The translations under genes were made by a program, and so were the position numbers. This document shows, piece after piece, positions 8,685-18,334 of a DNA stretch of 64,000 bases (the stretch's first letter is position 1; every line of letters starts with the position of its first letter). The notes beneath the pieces are model-generated. The model saw nothing but the letters and a program-made list of their open reading frames with translations, searched no databases and was not told the DNA's origin. This stretch comes from Prodigiosinella aquatilis (GTDB taxonomy: Bacteria; Pseudomonadota; Gammaproteobacteria; Enterobacterales; Enterobacteriaceae): positions 2,294,001 through 2,358,000 of the forward strand of contig CP128857.1 of assembly GCA_030388725.1 (NCBI GenBank). Direction: 5' to 3'.

Positions 8685-9446
8685 TTAGTCTACGGTCCCC
8701 GGTTTTTTACCGGGTTGGGCGTCAAAACTCATTCCTGTTTTACGTCGGCTGTCATCACCCATCAAATAAAGATAAAGTGGCATAATATCCGCTGGTGTTT
8801 TGAGCTTGTCCGGGTCTTCATTCGGAAAAGCAGCTGCGCGCATAGCGGTACGAGTGCCGCCGGGATTAATACAGTTCACTCGCAGGTTTTTGTGGCGATA
8901 CTCTTCTGCCAGTACCTGCATCATTCCCTCAGTAGCGAATTTCGAAACTGCATAGGCTCCCCAGCCGGAACGTCCCTGACGGCCTACGCTTGAACTGGTG
9001 AATACCAGTGAGGCGCTCGGGGACTTCAGTAATAACGGTAACAGCGCCTGGGTAAGCATGAATGTCGCGTTGACGTTGACGTGCATTACCTGGTGCCAAT
9101 GCTCCACTGATTGATCCGCCATTAAAGCAATATCACCTAGCAGACCAGCATTATGCAGCACACCATCAAGTTGAGGAATGGACTGAGACATCTGTTCTGC
9201 TATCAAGAAAAATTGTTCTGAAGTGGTTGTCAGCATATCGCAGGGGATTACCAACGACGACGTACCACACTCTTGCTCAATCTGTCGTTTTACATCATGT
9301 AGCTTACTTTCTGTCCTGCCCAACAAAACCATGTGAGCACCAAAACGAGCATAGGTGAGTGCAGCCTCTCGTCCAATACCGTCTCCAGCACCGGTAACTA
9401 ATATAATTCTTCGTTTTAAAAGGTCTTTTTTGGGTGTGTAATACAC
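8685..9446 (-). CDS. yciK: Short-chain dehydrogenase/reductase YciK
   Basis: This is a Rossmann-fold NAD(P)-dependent oxidoreductase; its physiological substrate is not established. The cofactor motif VTGAGDGIG is near residue 18, HNAG is in place, and the catalytic Ser-Tyr-Lys appear in FTSSSVGRQGRSGWGAYAVSK. I start at GTG (9444-9446), giving VYYTPKKDLL, because AGAGGA precedes it at good spacing and the resulting 253 residues match E. coli YciK (252). An ATG 10 codons upstream (9476) is possible but lacks a clear ribosome site. Confidence 0.92.
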   Translation of the reverse strand: MYYTPKKDLLKRRIILVTGAGDGIGREAALTYARFGAHMVLLGRTESKLHDVKRQIEQECGTSSLVIPCDMLTTTSEQFFLIAEQMSQSIPQLDGVLHNAGLLGDIALMADQSVEHWHQVMHVNVNATFMLTQALLPLLLKSPSASLVFTSSSVGRQGRSGWGAYAVSKFATEGMMQVLAEEYRHKNLRVNCINPGGTRTAMRAAAFPNEDPDKLKTPADIMPLYLYLMGDDSRRKTGMSFDAQPGKKPGTVD

Positions 9447-9763
9447 AGCAATATCCTCTTGCCTTGGCTGTGGCATGCCGATTTTCAGGTTGTCTATTGT
9501 CTTTACTCAGGTGAACAACCTGATAATAGGAAAGGCAATAATGTTTTTTTATGCCTGAAACAGTAAGGGGTTTCAATGAGACTGCGGCGATTTACCTCAA
9601 ACTGCGTCACAAAAAGTAGCGGAATGTATGGATTAAGAATGAAGATCATCGCCATTGGTCGCGCCATACGTTACGTTATAGAGACAGCGTACAACGTACT
9701 CAATGTTGTAGTTAGTTAATAATCAAGATTATATTCATAATTTGGTCAATGAAGGCGGTATTT

Positions 9764-10810
9764 GTGGAGTTACTTTCTCAGTATGGTTTATTCCTGGCAG
9801 AAATCCTGACCATCGTCGTCGCAATTGGCGTACTGGTGGTGTTGATATTCAGTATGACCCAACGTAAACGCCAGCGTAAAGGTGAGCTACAGGTCGTTAA
9901 TCTGGGTGAGCAATATCGCGAGATGCAGCGGGATATGCAAGCGGCTGCGATAAGCGATGCTGAACGCAAGGTGTTGTTGAAGAGAAATAAAAAAGAGAAA
10001 AAGGAAACCGCTAAACAGGAAAAACAGCGCGTTAAAAAGGGGGATACGAAAGCGCTCAAACCCTGTCTTTACGTCCTTGATTTTAATGGCAGTATGGATG
10101 CTGGTGAAGTCAGTTCACTGCGAGAAGAGGTTTCCGCCATTCTGGCAGTAGCCAGAACGGAAGATGAGGTCTTGTTGCGTCTTGAAAGTCCTGGCGGTGT
10201 GGTTCACGGTTATGGGTTGGCTGCATCTCAGTTACAGCGTTTACGCCAGGGCGGGATCCGTCTTACCGTGGCAGTGGATAAAATGGCTGCCAGCGGTGGC
10301 TATATGATGGCTTGCGTGGCGGATCGCATTGTTGCGGCTCCGTTTGCTATTGTGGGTTCCATTGGTGTTGTAGCACAGATCCCTAATTTCAACCGGCTGT
10401 TGAAAAACAAAGACATTGATGTCGAGTTACATACGGCTGGAGAATATAAACGGACATTGACGCTATTTGGCGAAAATACGGAAGCAGGACGTGAGAAATT
10501 TCGCGAGGAGCTGAATGCAACTCATCAGTTGTTCAAACAGTTTGTTCAACAAATGCGCCCTTCACTGGATATTGATGCGGTGGCGACAGGGGAGCATTGG
10601 TTTGGATCACAGGCGAGAGATCTGGGATTGGTTGATGCCATTGGTACCAGCGACGATTTACTGATTGCGGAAATTGCCACACATGAGGTGTTGGCCGTGC
10701 GCTATACCCGTCGTAAACGCCTGATTGATCGATTGACAGGCAGCACCGGGGATACGGTAGAGAGAATGATGTTGCGCTGGTGGCAACGAGGGAACCAGCC
10801 GCGGTTGTAA
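9764..10810 (+). CDS. sohB: Inner-membrane S49-family peptidase SohB
   Basis: SohB is a membrane-anchored serine peptidase related to SppA; overproduction suppresses loss of DegP in E. coli. One N-terminal membrane helix (about 8-28) is followed by a charged linker rich in Lys and Glu (about 60-95) and the protease core. LRLESPGG and the nucleophile segment KMAASGGYMMACVAD are visible, and GEYKRTLT matches the region with the general-base Lys. I use GTG at 9764 (VELLSQYG) because it aligns with the 349-residue E. coli protein and has AAGG upstream. An in-frame ATG at 9749 would add five residues. Confidence 0.93.
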   Translation: MELLSQYGLFLAEILTIVVAIGVLVVLIFSMTQRKRQRKGELQVVNLGEQYREMQRDMQAAAISDAERKVLLKRNKKEKKETAKQEKQRVKKGDTKALKPCLYVLDFNGSMDAGEVSSLREEVSAILAVARTEDEVLLRLESPGGVVHGYGLAASQLQRLRQGGIRLTVAVDKMAASGGYMMACVADRIVAAPFAIVGSIGVVAQIPNFNRLLKNKDIDVELHTAGEYKRTLTLFGENTEAGREKFREELNATHQLFKQFVQQMRPSLDIDAVATGEHWFGSQARDLGLVDAIGTSDDLLIAEIATHEVLAVRYTRRKRLIDRLTGSTGDTVERMMLRWWQRGNQPRL

Positions 10811-10834
10811 CTGAAACGATTGTTACTGAAAAGG

Positions 10835-10914
10835 CCCGCCGTTTTGCAAGACCCACAAGAGTTGGATAACTGACAACTCTGCAAAGGGCTATCAATATCA
10901 GGCGGGATTTTTTT
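10835..10914 (+). terminator. sohB terminator with nested stem-loops
   Basis: CCCGCC (10835-10840) can pair with GGCGGG (10901-10906), followed by a run of T to 10914. A second smaller stem, AGAGTTG with CAACTCT, lies between. The outer loop is long for a simple intrinsic terminator, but position and T-run fit the end of sohB. It also lies just beyond the end of the convergent yciN. Confidence 0.6.
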
Positions 10915-10917
10915 GTT

Positions 10918-11187
10918 TTAGTCTACAAGGTGATATTTCTCCGACAGCACATGAGCCAGATGTTTAAACATATTAAATACGGCCGTAGTTTTCAGTGTCG
11001 GTAGTCCATCCTGGTCGAGAAAATACTCACCGCGAAAAATCAGTATGCCATTTTTCTGCTCCACGTCGTTGGCCTCCATACCATGCAGATAATCGTCATG
11101 ATTTTTTATCAGCATGTTGGCTTCCGTCAGTAGTGCCTGGCGATCGATCGATATTTTTTCTTCATTTGAGTGTATAAAATCGGACAT
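10918..11187 (-). CDS. yciN: DUF2498 protein YciN
   Basis: YciN is a small cytoplasmic protein of unknown function found across enterobacteria. The visible protein is 89 residues (E. coli 83) with the conserved C-terminus AVFNMFKHLAHVLSEKYHLVD-stop and the core GILIFRGEYFLDQDGLP. I start at the ATG 11185-11187 (MSDFIHSN) because AGGAG lies nine bases upstream; earlier in-frame Met codons overlap that site. It sits between sohB and topA, as in E. coli. Confidence 0.9.
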   Translation of the reverse strand: MSDFIHSNEEKISIDRQALLTEANMLIKNHDDYLHGMEANDVEQKNGILIFRGEYFLDQDGLPTLKTTAVFNMFKHLAHVLSEKYHLVD

Positions 11188-11619
11188 GTGCTCATACTCC
11201 TGCATCAACAATCTTCAGGGCATTGTACTGCCTGACGTGACTTTCCCGCAATTGGACTACATTTTTTCATACAATCTGCTGATACTGCTTACTCTCTTCA
11301 TCAGTGAAAAGAGCGAGATATGCTAATTAGGTTGCGTGACGTTATTTATCAGGTAGAGTGTGGGATTTTGTATAGTCAGCGGAATAATTTCTTTACACCA
11401 TAGCTGCCTGCGTTTGTTTGTGACTACAATGTAGTAAATGAATACCACAGATAGATCATAGTGTTGCGGTAAGGTAGACGGCGATATCCGGCCTGATACC
11501 ACGATAACAGAACGATTTTCCCGTAACAGGCGGCTAATTGAGCATCTGATGCTGAAAGTAGCGATAGATGCCTGCGAAGATTTTTACTTTTTTAAAGAAT
11601 TCAGTAGGTAACCATAAAT
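11188..11619 (+). other. Intergenic region upstream of topA
   Basis: About 430 bases without a gene separate yciN and topA. In E. coli this interval carries several topA promoters, including supercoiling-responsive ones. AT-rich stretches are present, for example TATAGT near 11371. I could not assign a promoter with confidence, and I see no RNA gene or repeat. Confidence 0.4.
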
Positions 11620-14217
11620 ATGGGTAAAGCTCTCGTCATAGTTGAGTCCCCGGCAAAAGCCAAAACGATCAATAAATATCTAGGCAATGACTACGTGGTG
11701 AAATCCAGCGTCGGTCATGTGCGCGATTTGCCAACCAGTGGCTCTGGTAGTAAGAAGAGTTCGGACTCAACCAACGGCAAAACTAAAAAAGCCGTCAAAA
11801 AAGATGAAAAATCGGCGCTGGTCAACCGAATGGGGGTCGATCCTTATCACGGTTGGGATGCGAATTATGAAATCCTGCCGGGCAAGGAAAAGGTCGTCTC
11901 TGAGCTGAAGACATTGGCAGAACAAGCAGACCATGTTTATCTCGCTACCGACCTTGACCGCGAAGGGGAAGCCATTGCGTGGCACCTGCGGGAAATAATC
12001 GGTGGGGATGAGAAACGGTTCAGTCGTGTGGTGTTCAACGAAATCACCAAAAATGCGATCCAGCAGGCATTTAAAAACCCTGGTGAGTTGAACATCGATC
12101 GTGTTAATGCCCAACAGGCCCGTCGCTTTATGGATCGGGTCGTAGGCTACATGGTATCGCCTTTGCTATGGAAGAAAATTGCCCGAGGGTTATCGGCGGG
12201 GCGTGTGCAGTCCGTGGCTGTGCGTTTGGTGGTGGATCGTGAGCGAGAAATAAAGGCGTTTGTCCCAGAAGAATACTGGGAACTTCACGCCGAGATGCAA
12301 ACGGCCCATGACGTCATGCTGCAAATGCAGGTAACGCACCATAACGGAAAACCGTTTAAGCCAGTCAATCAGGTCCAGACGCAGTCAGCCGTCAGTTTGT
12401 TGGAAAAAGCCCGTTATGTCGTGGCTGAGCGTGAAGATAAACCGACCAGTAGTAAGCCTGGCGCTCCTTTTATTACATCGACGCTTCAGCAGGCAGCCAG
12501 TACCCGTTTGGGCTTCGGCGTCAAGAAAACCATGATGATGGCCCAGCGCTTATATGAAGCGGGTTATATCACCTACATGCGTACTGACTCGACTAACCTG
12601 AGTCAGGATGCGTTGAATATGGTGCGCGGATATATCAGCGACGAATTCGGTCAGCGTTATTTGCCTGAGTCGCCTAATTTTTACAGCAGTAAAGAGAATT
12701 CGCAGGAAGCTCATGAAGCAATCCGTCCTTCAGATGTCAAGGTTTTGTCTGAACAACTGAAAGATATGGAAGCGGATGCCCAGAAATTGTATCAGCTGAT
12801 CTGGCGTCAGTTTTTGGCCTGTCAGATGACGCCTGCACAGTACGACTCCACCACGCTGGTGGTGAAAGCCGATGATTACCAGCTCCGTGCCAAAGGCCGT
12901 ACTTTGCGTTTTGATGGCTGGACCAAAGTGATTCCGGCGTTACGCAAAGGTGATGAAGATCGTACATTGCCATCCGTTGAGGTGGGCGAAACACTGACAT
13001 TAGAAAAACTGTTACCAAGCCAGCACTTTACTAAGCCATCTGCGCGTTACAGTGAAGCGTCTTTGGTGAAGGAATTGGAAAAACGTGGCATTGGCCGTCC
13101 TTCCACTTATGCATCAATAATCTCCACCATTCAGGATCGTGGTTATGTACGGGTTGAAAACCGTCGTTTCTATGCCGAAAAAATGGGGGAAATTGTTACT
13201 GACCGCTTGGAAGATAATTTTCGCGAGCTGATGAGCTATGATTTTACTGCTCGCATGGAGAGTAGCTTAGACCAGGTCGCGAACAATCAGGCGGCATGGA
13301 AAGCCGTGTTGGACGAGTTTTTCGCCGAGTTCAGCCAGCAACTGGAAACCGCTGAGCAGGAACCGGAAGCGGGGGGAATGCGGCCTAATCTGATGGTGCT
13401 GACCAGCATCGATTGCCCGACTTGTGGTCGCAAGATGGGGATTCGTACCGCCAGTACGGGCGTTTTTCTGGGGTGCTCAGGTTACGCTCTACCGCCGAAA
13501 GAACGCTGCAAAACCACCATCAACCTGATTCCAGAAGCCGAAGTGCTGAACATACTGGAAGGTGATGAAGCCGAAACCAATGCACTGCGTGCTCGCCGTC
13601 GTTGTCCGAAATGTGGCACTGCTATGGATAGTTATCTGATCGACAATCAGCGTAAGCTGCATGTCTGCGGTAATAATCCATCCTGTGATGGCTATGAAAT
13701 AGAAAACGGCGAGTTTCGTCTCAAAGGCTATGACGGCCCAGTGGTGGAGTGTGAGAAGTGTGGTTCGGAAATGCACCTGAAGATGGGGCGTTTTGGTAAG
13801 TATATGGCGTGTACTAATGAGAGCTGCGGTAATACCCGCAAGATTTTGCGCAGTGGTGAGGTTGCTCCTCCGAAGGAAGATCCTGTACCGCTACCTGAAT
13901 TGGCTTGTGAAAAATCTGATGCTTATTTTGTACTACGTGATGGTGCTGCGGGTGTTTTTCTGGCCGCCAATACGTTCCCGAAATCTCGTGAGACGCGGGC
14001 ACCATTGGTCGAAGAGCTGTTGCGTTTCAAAGATCGGTTGCCGGAGAAACTGCGTTATCTGGCTGATGCTCCGATAACGGATAACGATGGGAATAAAACA
14101 TTGGTCCGCTTTAGCCGTAAGACCAAACAACAGTATGTTTCCTCAGAGAAAGAGGGTAAGGCTACTGGATGGTCAGCATTTTATGTAGACGGAAAATGGG
14201 TTGAGACAAAGAAATAG
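11620..14217 (+). CDS. topA: DNA topoisomerase I
   Basis: TopA (type IA) relaxes negative supercoils behind RNA polymerase. The 865-residue protein has the full enteric architecture. The TOPRIM domain comes first (KALVIVESPAKAKTI, then ATDLDREGEAIAWHL with the metal-binding acidic residues). The active-site Tyr lies in GYITYMRTDSTNLS (about residue 320). The C-terminal part has three four-Cys zinc ribbons, starting at CPTCGRKMG, CPKCGTAMD and CEKCGSEM, followed by zinc-less ribbons. The start ATG at 11620 gives MGKALVIVESPAKAK, as in E. coli. It is monocistronic, with a terminator just downstream. Confidence 0.97.
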   Translation: MGKALVIVESPAKAKTINKYLGNDYVVKSSVGHVRDLPTSGSGSKKSSDSTNGKTKKAVKKDEKSALVNRMGVDPYHGWDANYEILPGKEKVVSELKTLAEQADHVYLATDLDREGEAIAWHLREIIGGDEKRFSRVVFNEITKNAIQQAFKNPGELNIDRVNAQQARRFMDRVVGYMVSPLLWKKIARGLSAGRVQSVAVRLVVDREREIKAFVPEEYWELHAEMQTAHDVMLQMQVTHHNGKPFKPVNQVQTQSAVSLLEKARYVVAEREDKPTSSKPGAPFITSTLQQAASTRLGFGVKKTMMMAQRLYEAGYITYMRTDSTNLSQDALNMVRGYISDEFGQRYLPESPNFYSSKENSQEAHEAIRPSDVKVLSEQLKDMEADAQKLYQLIWRQFLACQMTPAQYDSTTLVVKADDYQLRAKGRTLRFDGWTKVIPALRKGDEDRTLPSVEVGETLTLEKLLPSQHFTKPSARYSEASLVKELEKRGIGRPSTYASIISTIQDRGYVRVENRRFYAEKMGEIVTDRLEDNFRELMSYDFTARMESSLDQVANNQAAWKAVLDEFFAEFSQQLETAEQEPEAGGMRPNLMVLTSIDCPTCGRKMGIRTASTGVFLGCSGYALPPKERCKTTINLIPEAEVLNILEGDEAETNALRARRRCPKCGTAMDSYLIDNQRKLHVCGNNPSCDGYEIENGEFRLKGYDGPVVECEKCGSEMHLKMGRFGKYMACTNESCGNTRKILRSGEVAPPKEDPVPLPELACEKSDAYFVLRDGAAGVFLAANTFPKSRETRAPLVEELLRFKDRLPEKLRYLADAPITDNDGNKTLVRFSRKTKQQYVSSEKEGKATGWSAFYVDGKWVETKK

Positions 14218-14270
14218 CTTTTTTGCCGATAGACTCAGGTATCCCGGTTAATAAAACCAAATGCTTTATA

Positions 14271-14298
14271 GCCAGCCTGTTTAGGCTGGCTTTTTTGA
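14271..14298 (+). terminator. topA intrinsic terminator
   Basis: GCCAGCCT (14271-14278) pairs perfectly with AGGCTGGC (14283-14290), followed by six T. It lies 50 bases after the topA stop codon. Confidence 0.92.
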
Positions 14299-14558
14299 TC
14301 TGCATAAGGTGAGTGTAATCTGTCAAGGGTGATAATACGCTACCAAAGTCATGAGAGAAATATAACGCTTTCTTCATACTGATAGTTTCTCTGTGGGCGA
14401 AAAAGAAAGTGGTTATATAAAATATATTTTTATGATTAAATGTCATTTAAATGGTGAAAAAATATGCCGTTTATTAGGGGTGAAGTGAGTTCTTTTGCAG
14501 TGATGATCAAAAAATTAAAGATGGTGTGCGCATTATTCAATCTGGGATGGAATATATT

Positions 14559-15533
14559 ATGAAACTGCAACAGCTTCGTTATATTGTTGAAGTTGTTAAT
14601 CACAACCTGAATGTTTCCTCTACTGCAGAAGGCCTTTACACTTCTCAACCAGGGATCAGTAAACAAGTCAGAATGTTAGAAGATGAGCTGGGGATTCAAA
14701 TTTTTGCCCGCAGCGGAAAACACTTAACACAGGTAACGCCTGCGGGTCAGGAAATCATCCGTATTGCCCGGGAAGTGTTATCCAAGGTAGATGCCATCAA
14801 GGCCGTCGCCGGGGAACATACTTATCCAGATAAAGGGTCGCTTTATGTCGCAACGACACATACTCAGGCTCGTTACGCGCTGCCAAGTGTGATCAGAGGC
14901 TTTATTGAACGTTATCCTCAGGTATCTCTGCATATGCATCAGGGATCACCGACTCAGATAGCGGAGGCGGTAGCAAAAGGCACGGCAGATTTTGCCATTG
15001 CAACGGAAGCACTACACCTCTATGACGATTTGATTATGCTGCCGTGTTACCATTGGAACCGTGCGGTAGTGGTGAACCCTGATCATCCACTGGCGTCCAA
15101 AACCACTATCACTATTGAAGAACTGGCTTCCTATCCTATCGTGACCTATACCTTCGGTTTTACCGGCCGTTCAGAGCTGGATACCGCGTTTAACCGTGCA
15201 GGTCTCACCCCGAAAATTGTGTTTACTGCCACAGATGCAGACGTGATTAAAACCTATGTACGGTTAGGGTTAGGGGTGGGGGTGATTGCGAATATGGCCG
15301 TCGATCCACTGACTGATCCCGATTTGGTGACCCTCGATGCGGATAGCATTTTTGGCTATAGTACGACGAAGATCGGTTTCCGTCGCAGTACATTTTTACG
15401 TAGTTATATGTATGATTTTATTCAACGTTTTGCTCCTCATCTTACTCGGGATGTCGTCGACACAGCCATTGCATTACGTTCCAATGAAGAAATAGAATTG
15501 ATGTTTAAAGATATTAGTTTGCCAGTAAAGTAA
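14559..15533 (+). CDS. cysB: LysR-type regulator of the cysteine regulon
   Basis: CysB activates sulfate and thiosulfate uptake and reduction genes with N-acetylserine as inducer. The 324-residue length is exactly that of E. coli CysB. The N-terminal winged helix-turn-helix (MKLQQLRYIVEVVNHNLNVS, then TSQPGISKQVRMLEDELG) precedes a type 2 periplasmic-binding-like domain, with TTHTQARYALP near the effector pocket. I start at ATG 14559, with GGGATGGA upstream, not at the earlier in-frame ATGs. The AT-rich 260 bases between the topA terminator and this start should hold its promoter; CysB is known to repress its own gene, but I could not define a site. Confidence 0.96.
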   Translation: MKLQQLRYIVEVVNHNLNVSSTAEGLYTSQPGISKQVRMLEDELGIQIFARSGKHLTQVTPAGQEIIRIAREVLSKVDAIKAVAGEHTYPDKGSLYVATTHTQARYALPSVIRGFIERYPQVSLHMHQGSPTQIAEAVAKGTADFAIATEALHLYDDLIMLPCYHWNRAVVVNPDHPLASKTTITIEELASYPIVTYTFGFTGRSELDTAFNRAGLTPKIVFTATDADVIKTYVRLGLGVGVIANMAVDPLTDPDLVTLDADSIFGYSTTKIGFRRSTFLRSYMYDFIQRFAPHLTRDVVDTAIALRSNEEIELMFKDISLPVK

Positions 15534-15548
15534 GGTAGTAAAAATGGA

Positions 15549-15580
15549 AAGCCTGAGATATATACACCTCAGGCTTTTTA
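15549..15580. terminator. Terminator between convergent cysB and dtpA
   Basis: AAGCCTGAG at 15549-15557 pairs with CTCAGGCTT at 15568-15576, followed by T-rich sequence. It lies 15 bases after the cysB stop and 12 bases beyond the convergent dtpA stop. On the minus strand it is followed by a weaker T run. Confidence 0.85.
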
Positions 15581-15592
15581 TATGAGAAAGTT

Positions 15593-17110
15593 TTACTGGG
15601 TGATGTTGATAATACCAGTCGCTATTTCTGTGGTGTGATCATCTTGCGTCATACGAGTCAGCTTCGGCGCGGTCAATAGCATGAGTATGGCGATAATGCC
15701 GGTTACGATACCGATCTGTAGAAAGACATGACTGTAGATAGCCAGTGACTCATGAGCGTCTACCACATTTTTTGGTACCGCCATCAGGTTGGCAACGTTA
15801 CCTGCGATCAGCGCCGCCGCCGCCGTAGTCAGAAACCAGGCTCCCATAATGAACCCCATCAGGCGTTGCGGCACTAACTGCGCCACCATCGCCAGACCCA
15901 GACCGGAAATCATCAGCTCACCCACGCTTTGTAACGCATAACTTGCTATCAGCCAGTTAACCGAAACAATACCTTGTTCATTGGCCATGCTGGCTCCCCA
16001 GGGGAGTACCAGGAATGCCCCGGAACAGAGCACCATACCAATGGCGAACTTGTGTGGCATAGGCAGATGATCGCCCATTTTATTGTATATTGCCGCCAGA
16101 AAAGGGCTGGCAACCATGATCCAGAACGGATTTAGCGCTTGATACTGTTCCGGTTCAAAGGCAATACCAAAAATGGAGTGCCCAACATTGCGGATGGCAA
16201 AAAAGTTAAGTGAGGTCGGCATCTGGCTATAAAGCACAAAGAATACAACGGCTTCAATCATTAATATAAAGGCGACGATCATTTTGCGACGTGCCGTACC
16301 GTGCAAGCGGAATGTTTCTCTCGCGAAAATCAGGATAATGCCCAGAGAGATAATAGCCAGCATCCAACGGGCAACGAGTTGGTTATGCAGTAGCCAGACT
16401 GAAATACAGATCAGGGCAACAATCCCGACCAGCGTCATCAGCAGTTTTCGAATATTAATCGGCACAAAATCGGGCTGTGAACCGTATTTCTTCACCCACT
16501 TACGGCAGAACATGAAGTTGACCAGGGTTAATATCATGCCGATGACGCTGAGGGAAAATGCCACATTCCAGCCATAATGTACCGCCAGCCAAGGTGTCGC
16601 CAGCATGGAAAAGAATGAGCCGATGTTTACCGACATGTAGTACATGGTGAACGCGCCATCAAGGCGTGGATCATCCTTGGCATAACAGGTAGAGAGCAAG
16701 GCGGCGGGATTGGCTTTGAACAGCCCGTTACCCACCGCAATGGTTGCCATACCGGCATAAACCCAAAATAGATTATGGCCGGAGTAGGCGATCATGGCAT
16801 AACCTATCGCCAGCGTCATTGTACCAAGTACAATGACGCGTTTGGTTCCTAATACCTTGTCTCCCAGCCAGCCACCAATGGCAATAAAACCATAAACCAG
16901 GGCGCTGAACGAAGAAAACAGCGTAATGGAATCTGTTTCCGACATTCCCAACATTTTGACCAGATAGACGGCCATAATGCCTTGTAAACCGTAGTAACCA
17001 AAACGCTCCCATAGTTCGATAGAAAAAATGAGATAGAACGCCTTTGGTTGTTTGAAAGCATTCATACTGATGCTTTCAGAAGGAGTGTTGTTTTTGTTTG
17101 CTAAAGACAC
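15593..17110 (-). CDS. dtpA: Di/tripeptide:proton symporter DtpA
   Basis: DtpA (TppB) is a POT-family inner-membrane carrier that imports di- and tripeptides with protons. The 505-residue protein begins with a short cytoplasmic segment and then the family signature SIELWERFGYYGLQGIMAVYL (E-x-x-E/R-F-x-Y-Y) in the first helix. Further markers are GGWLGDKVLGTKR between helices 2 and 3, FTMYYMSVNIGSFF in helix 5 and SVGELMISGLGLAMV in helix 10. About fourteen hydrophobic segments are present. It lies downstream of nth, as in E. coli, but with a long spacer, so it probably has its own promoter. Confidence 0.95.
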   Translation of the reverse strand: MSLANKNNTPSESISMNAFKQPKAFYLIFSIELWERFGYYGLQGIMAVYLVKMLGMSETDSITLFSSFSALVYGFIAIGGWLGDKVLGTKRVIVLGTMTLAIGYAMIAYSGHNLFWVYAGMATIAVGNGLFKANPAALLSTCYAKDDPRLDGAFTMYYMSVNIGSFFSMLATPWLAVHYGWNVAFSLSVIGMILTLVNFMFCRKWVKKYGSQPDFVPINIRKLLMTLVGIVALICISVWLLHNQLVARWMLAIISLGIILIFARETFRLHGTARRKMIVAFILMIEAVVFFVLYSQMPTSLNFFAIRNVGHSIFGIAFEPEQYQALNPFWIMVASPFLAAIYNKMGDHLPMPHKFAIGMVLCSGAFLVLPWGASMANEQGIVSVNWLIASYALQSVGELMISGLGLAMVAQLVPQRLMGFIMGAWFLTTAAAALIAGNVANLMAVPKNVVDAHESLAIYSHVFLQIGIVTGIIAILMLLTAPKLTRMTQDDHTTEIATGIINITQ

Positions 17111-17698
17111 TAAAAAAACCTCTGATTGTTGGTATCTCGTTTTTTTAAGCGAGAAAATAACAAGCGTGATACAGCTGTTCTGTATCTGATTTTGTTGTTA
17201 TGAGAAGGACAAAGGGCACTTATATTGACCCTATTTTCAACACAGGCAAGTCATTTGACATGTTTGGTTACATATGGTTTTTTAGGTGTGATACGACTAA
17301 AAATGAATTGTTATGTAGATTTTAATTTTGTATCTTCGTTTTAACTTGAATCTTTGTATTGAAACAATCAGCATAAAATTTAATTAAGAATAATAATCTT
17401 GACTATTGGCTATATGCCGGAATTTATTTGACAATTATGGGTGTTCATCAAGATATATGTGTTGTTTTATTTATTTTATATGGAATTAACTAAAATAAAT
17501 GGAAGTGATCGGTTTTGGATAAAATGAACAGAGGTTTTAGACCAACATTTCATGACTAAATTTACGATAGAAAAAAATAAATCGACCAGAATTATTGGTT
17601 GATTAGGTAATAGTTACAAAAAGGAAATAAAACGACGTGACGGTCATAAAATTCGATGTTTTGATGAGCCATGCGTGAGGAATGGAGCGTAACCGACG
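17111..17698 (-). other. AT-rich intergenic region upstream of dtpA
   Basis: Nearly 590 bases separate dtpA from nth. The sequence is clearly AT-richer than its neighbours. It should contain the dtpA promoter and the nth 3' end. I found no open reading frame with family resemblance and no clear hairpin terminator or repeat. A silencing protein such as H-NS could bind such a tract, but that is conjecture. Confidence 0.4.
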
Positions 17699-18334
17699 TT
17701 ACGCGTATGTTTTCTCTTTAAATTCACACAGATCTTCAATCAGACAAGAACCGCAGCGTGGTTTGCGGGCAATACAGGTATAGCGACCATGTAGAATCAG
17801 CCAGTGATGACAGTCAACCCTGAACTCGGCGGGTACCACTTTTAACAGTTTTTCTTCTACCTGTTCGACATTTTTGCCCGGTGCAAACCCCGTTCGGTTG
17901 CATACACGAAAAATGTGCGTATCGACGGCAATGGTTGGCCAACCGAAAGCGGTATTCAGTACAACATTGGCTGTCTTTCTACCTACGCCGGGCAGAGCTT
18001 CAAGTGCGGCGCGGTCTTCCGGAACCTGCCCCTGATGATGCTCTATCAGCATACGGCAGGTCTTTATCACATTTTCCGCCTTGCTGTTAAATAATCCGAT
18101 GGTTTTGATGTGGGTTTTGACTCCATCCACGCCTAAATCCAGCATTGCTTGTGGTGTATTGGCAATTTTATAAAGTTTTTCCGTGGCTTTGTTCACACTG
18201 ACATCGGTCGCCTGTGCGGAGAGTAACACAGAGATCAGCAATTCAAACGGAGAGGCGTAATGAAGCTCTGTTGTGGGGTGAGGATCGTTTTCCCGCAGCC
18301 GAGCTAAAATGGTAATCCGCTTTTCCTTGTTCAT
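17699..18334 (-). CDS. nth: Endonuclease III (DNA glycosylase/AP lyase)
   Basis: Nth excises oxidised pyrimidines and cleaves abasic sites in base-excision repair. The 211-residue protein has the helix-hairpin-helix LPGVGRKTANVVLN with the catalytic Lys (Lys120 in E. coli), and the catalytic Asp in VDTHIFRV. The C-terminal [4Fe-4S] loop shows the Cys spacing C-x6-C-x2-C-x5-C (CIARKPRCGSCLIEDLC). Its ATG overlaps the rsxE stop in an ATGA, so it is translated as the last gene of the rsx operon. Confidence 0.96.
   Translation of the reverse strand: MNKEKRITILARLRENDPHPTTELHYASPFELLISVLLSAQATDVSVNKATEKLYKIANTPQAMLDLGVDGVKTHIKTIGLFNSKAENVIKTCRMLIEHHQGQVPEDRAALEALPGVGRKTANVVLNTAFGWPTIAVDTHIFRVCNRTGFAPGKNVEQVEEKLLKVVPAEFRVDCHHWLILHGRYTCIARKPRCGSCLIEDLCEFKEKTYA

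Noticed and set aside
9700..9722. Possible second Ter site (AATGTTGTAGTTAGTT) upstream of sohB
   Set aside because: Only the ATGTTGTA part matches; about six of the 16 core bases differ, including the critical G at position 6.
17608..17626. Ter-like TTTTTGTAACTA between dtpA and nth
   Set aside because: Shares only TGTAACTA with the core; the 5' half is unlike Ter. It lies in an AT-rich tract where such matches are expected.
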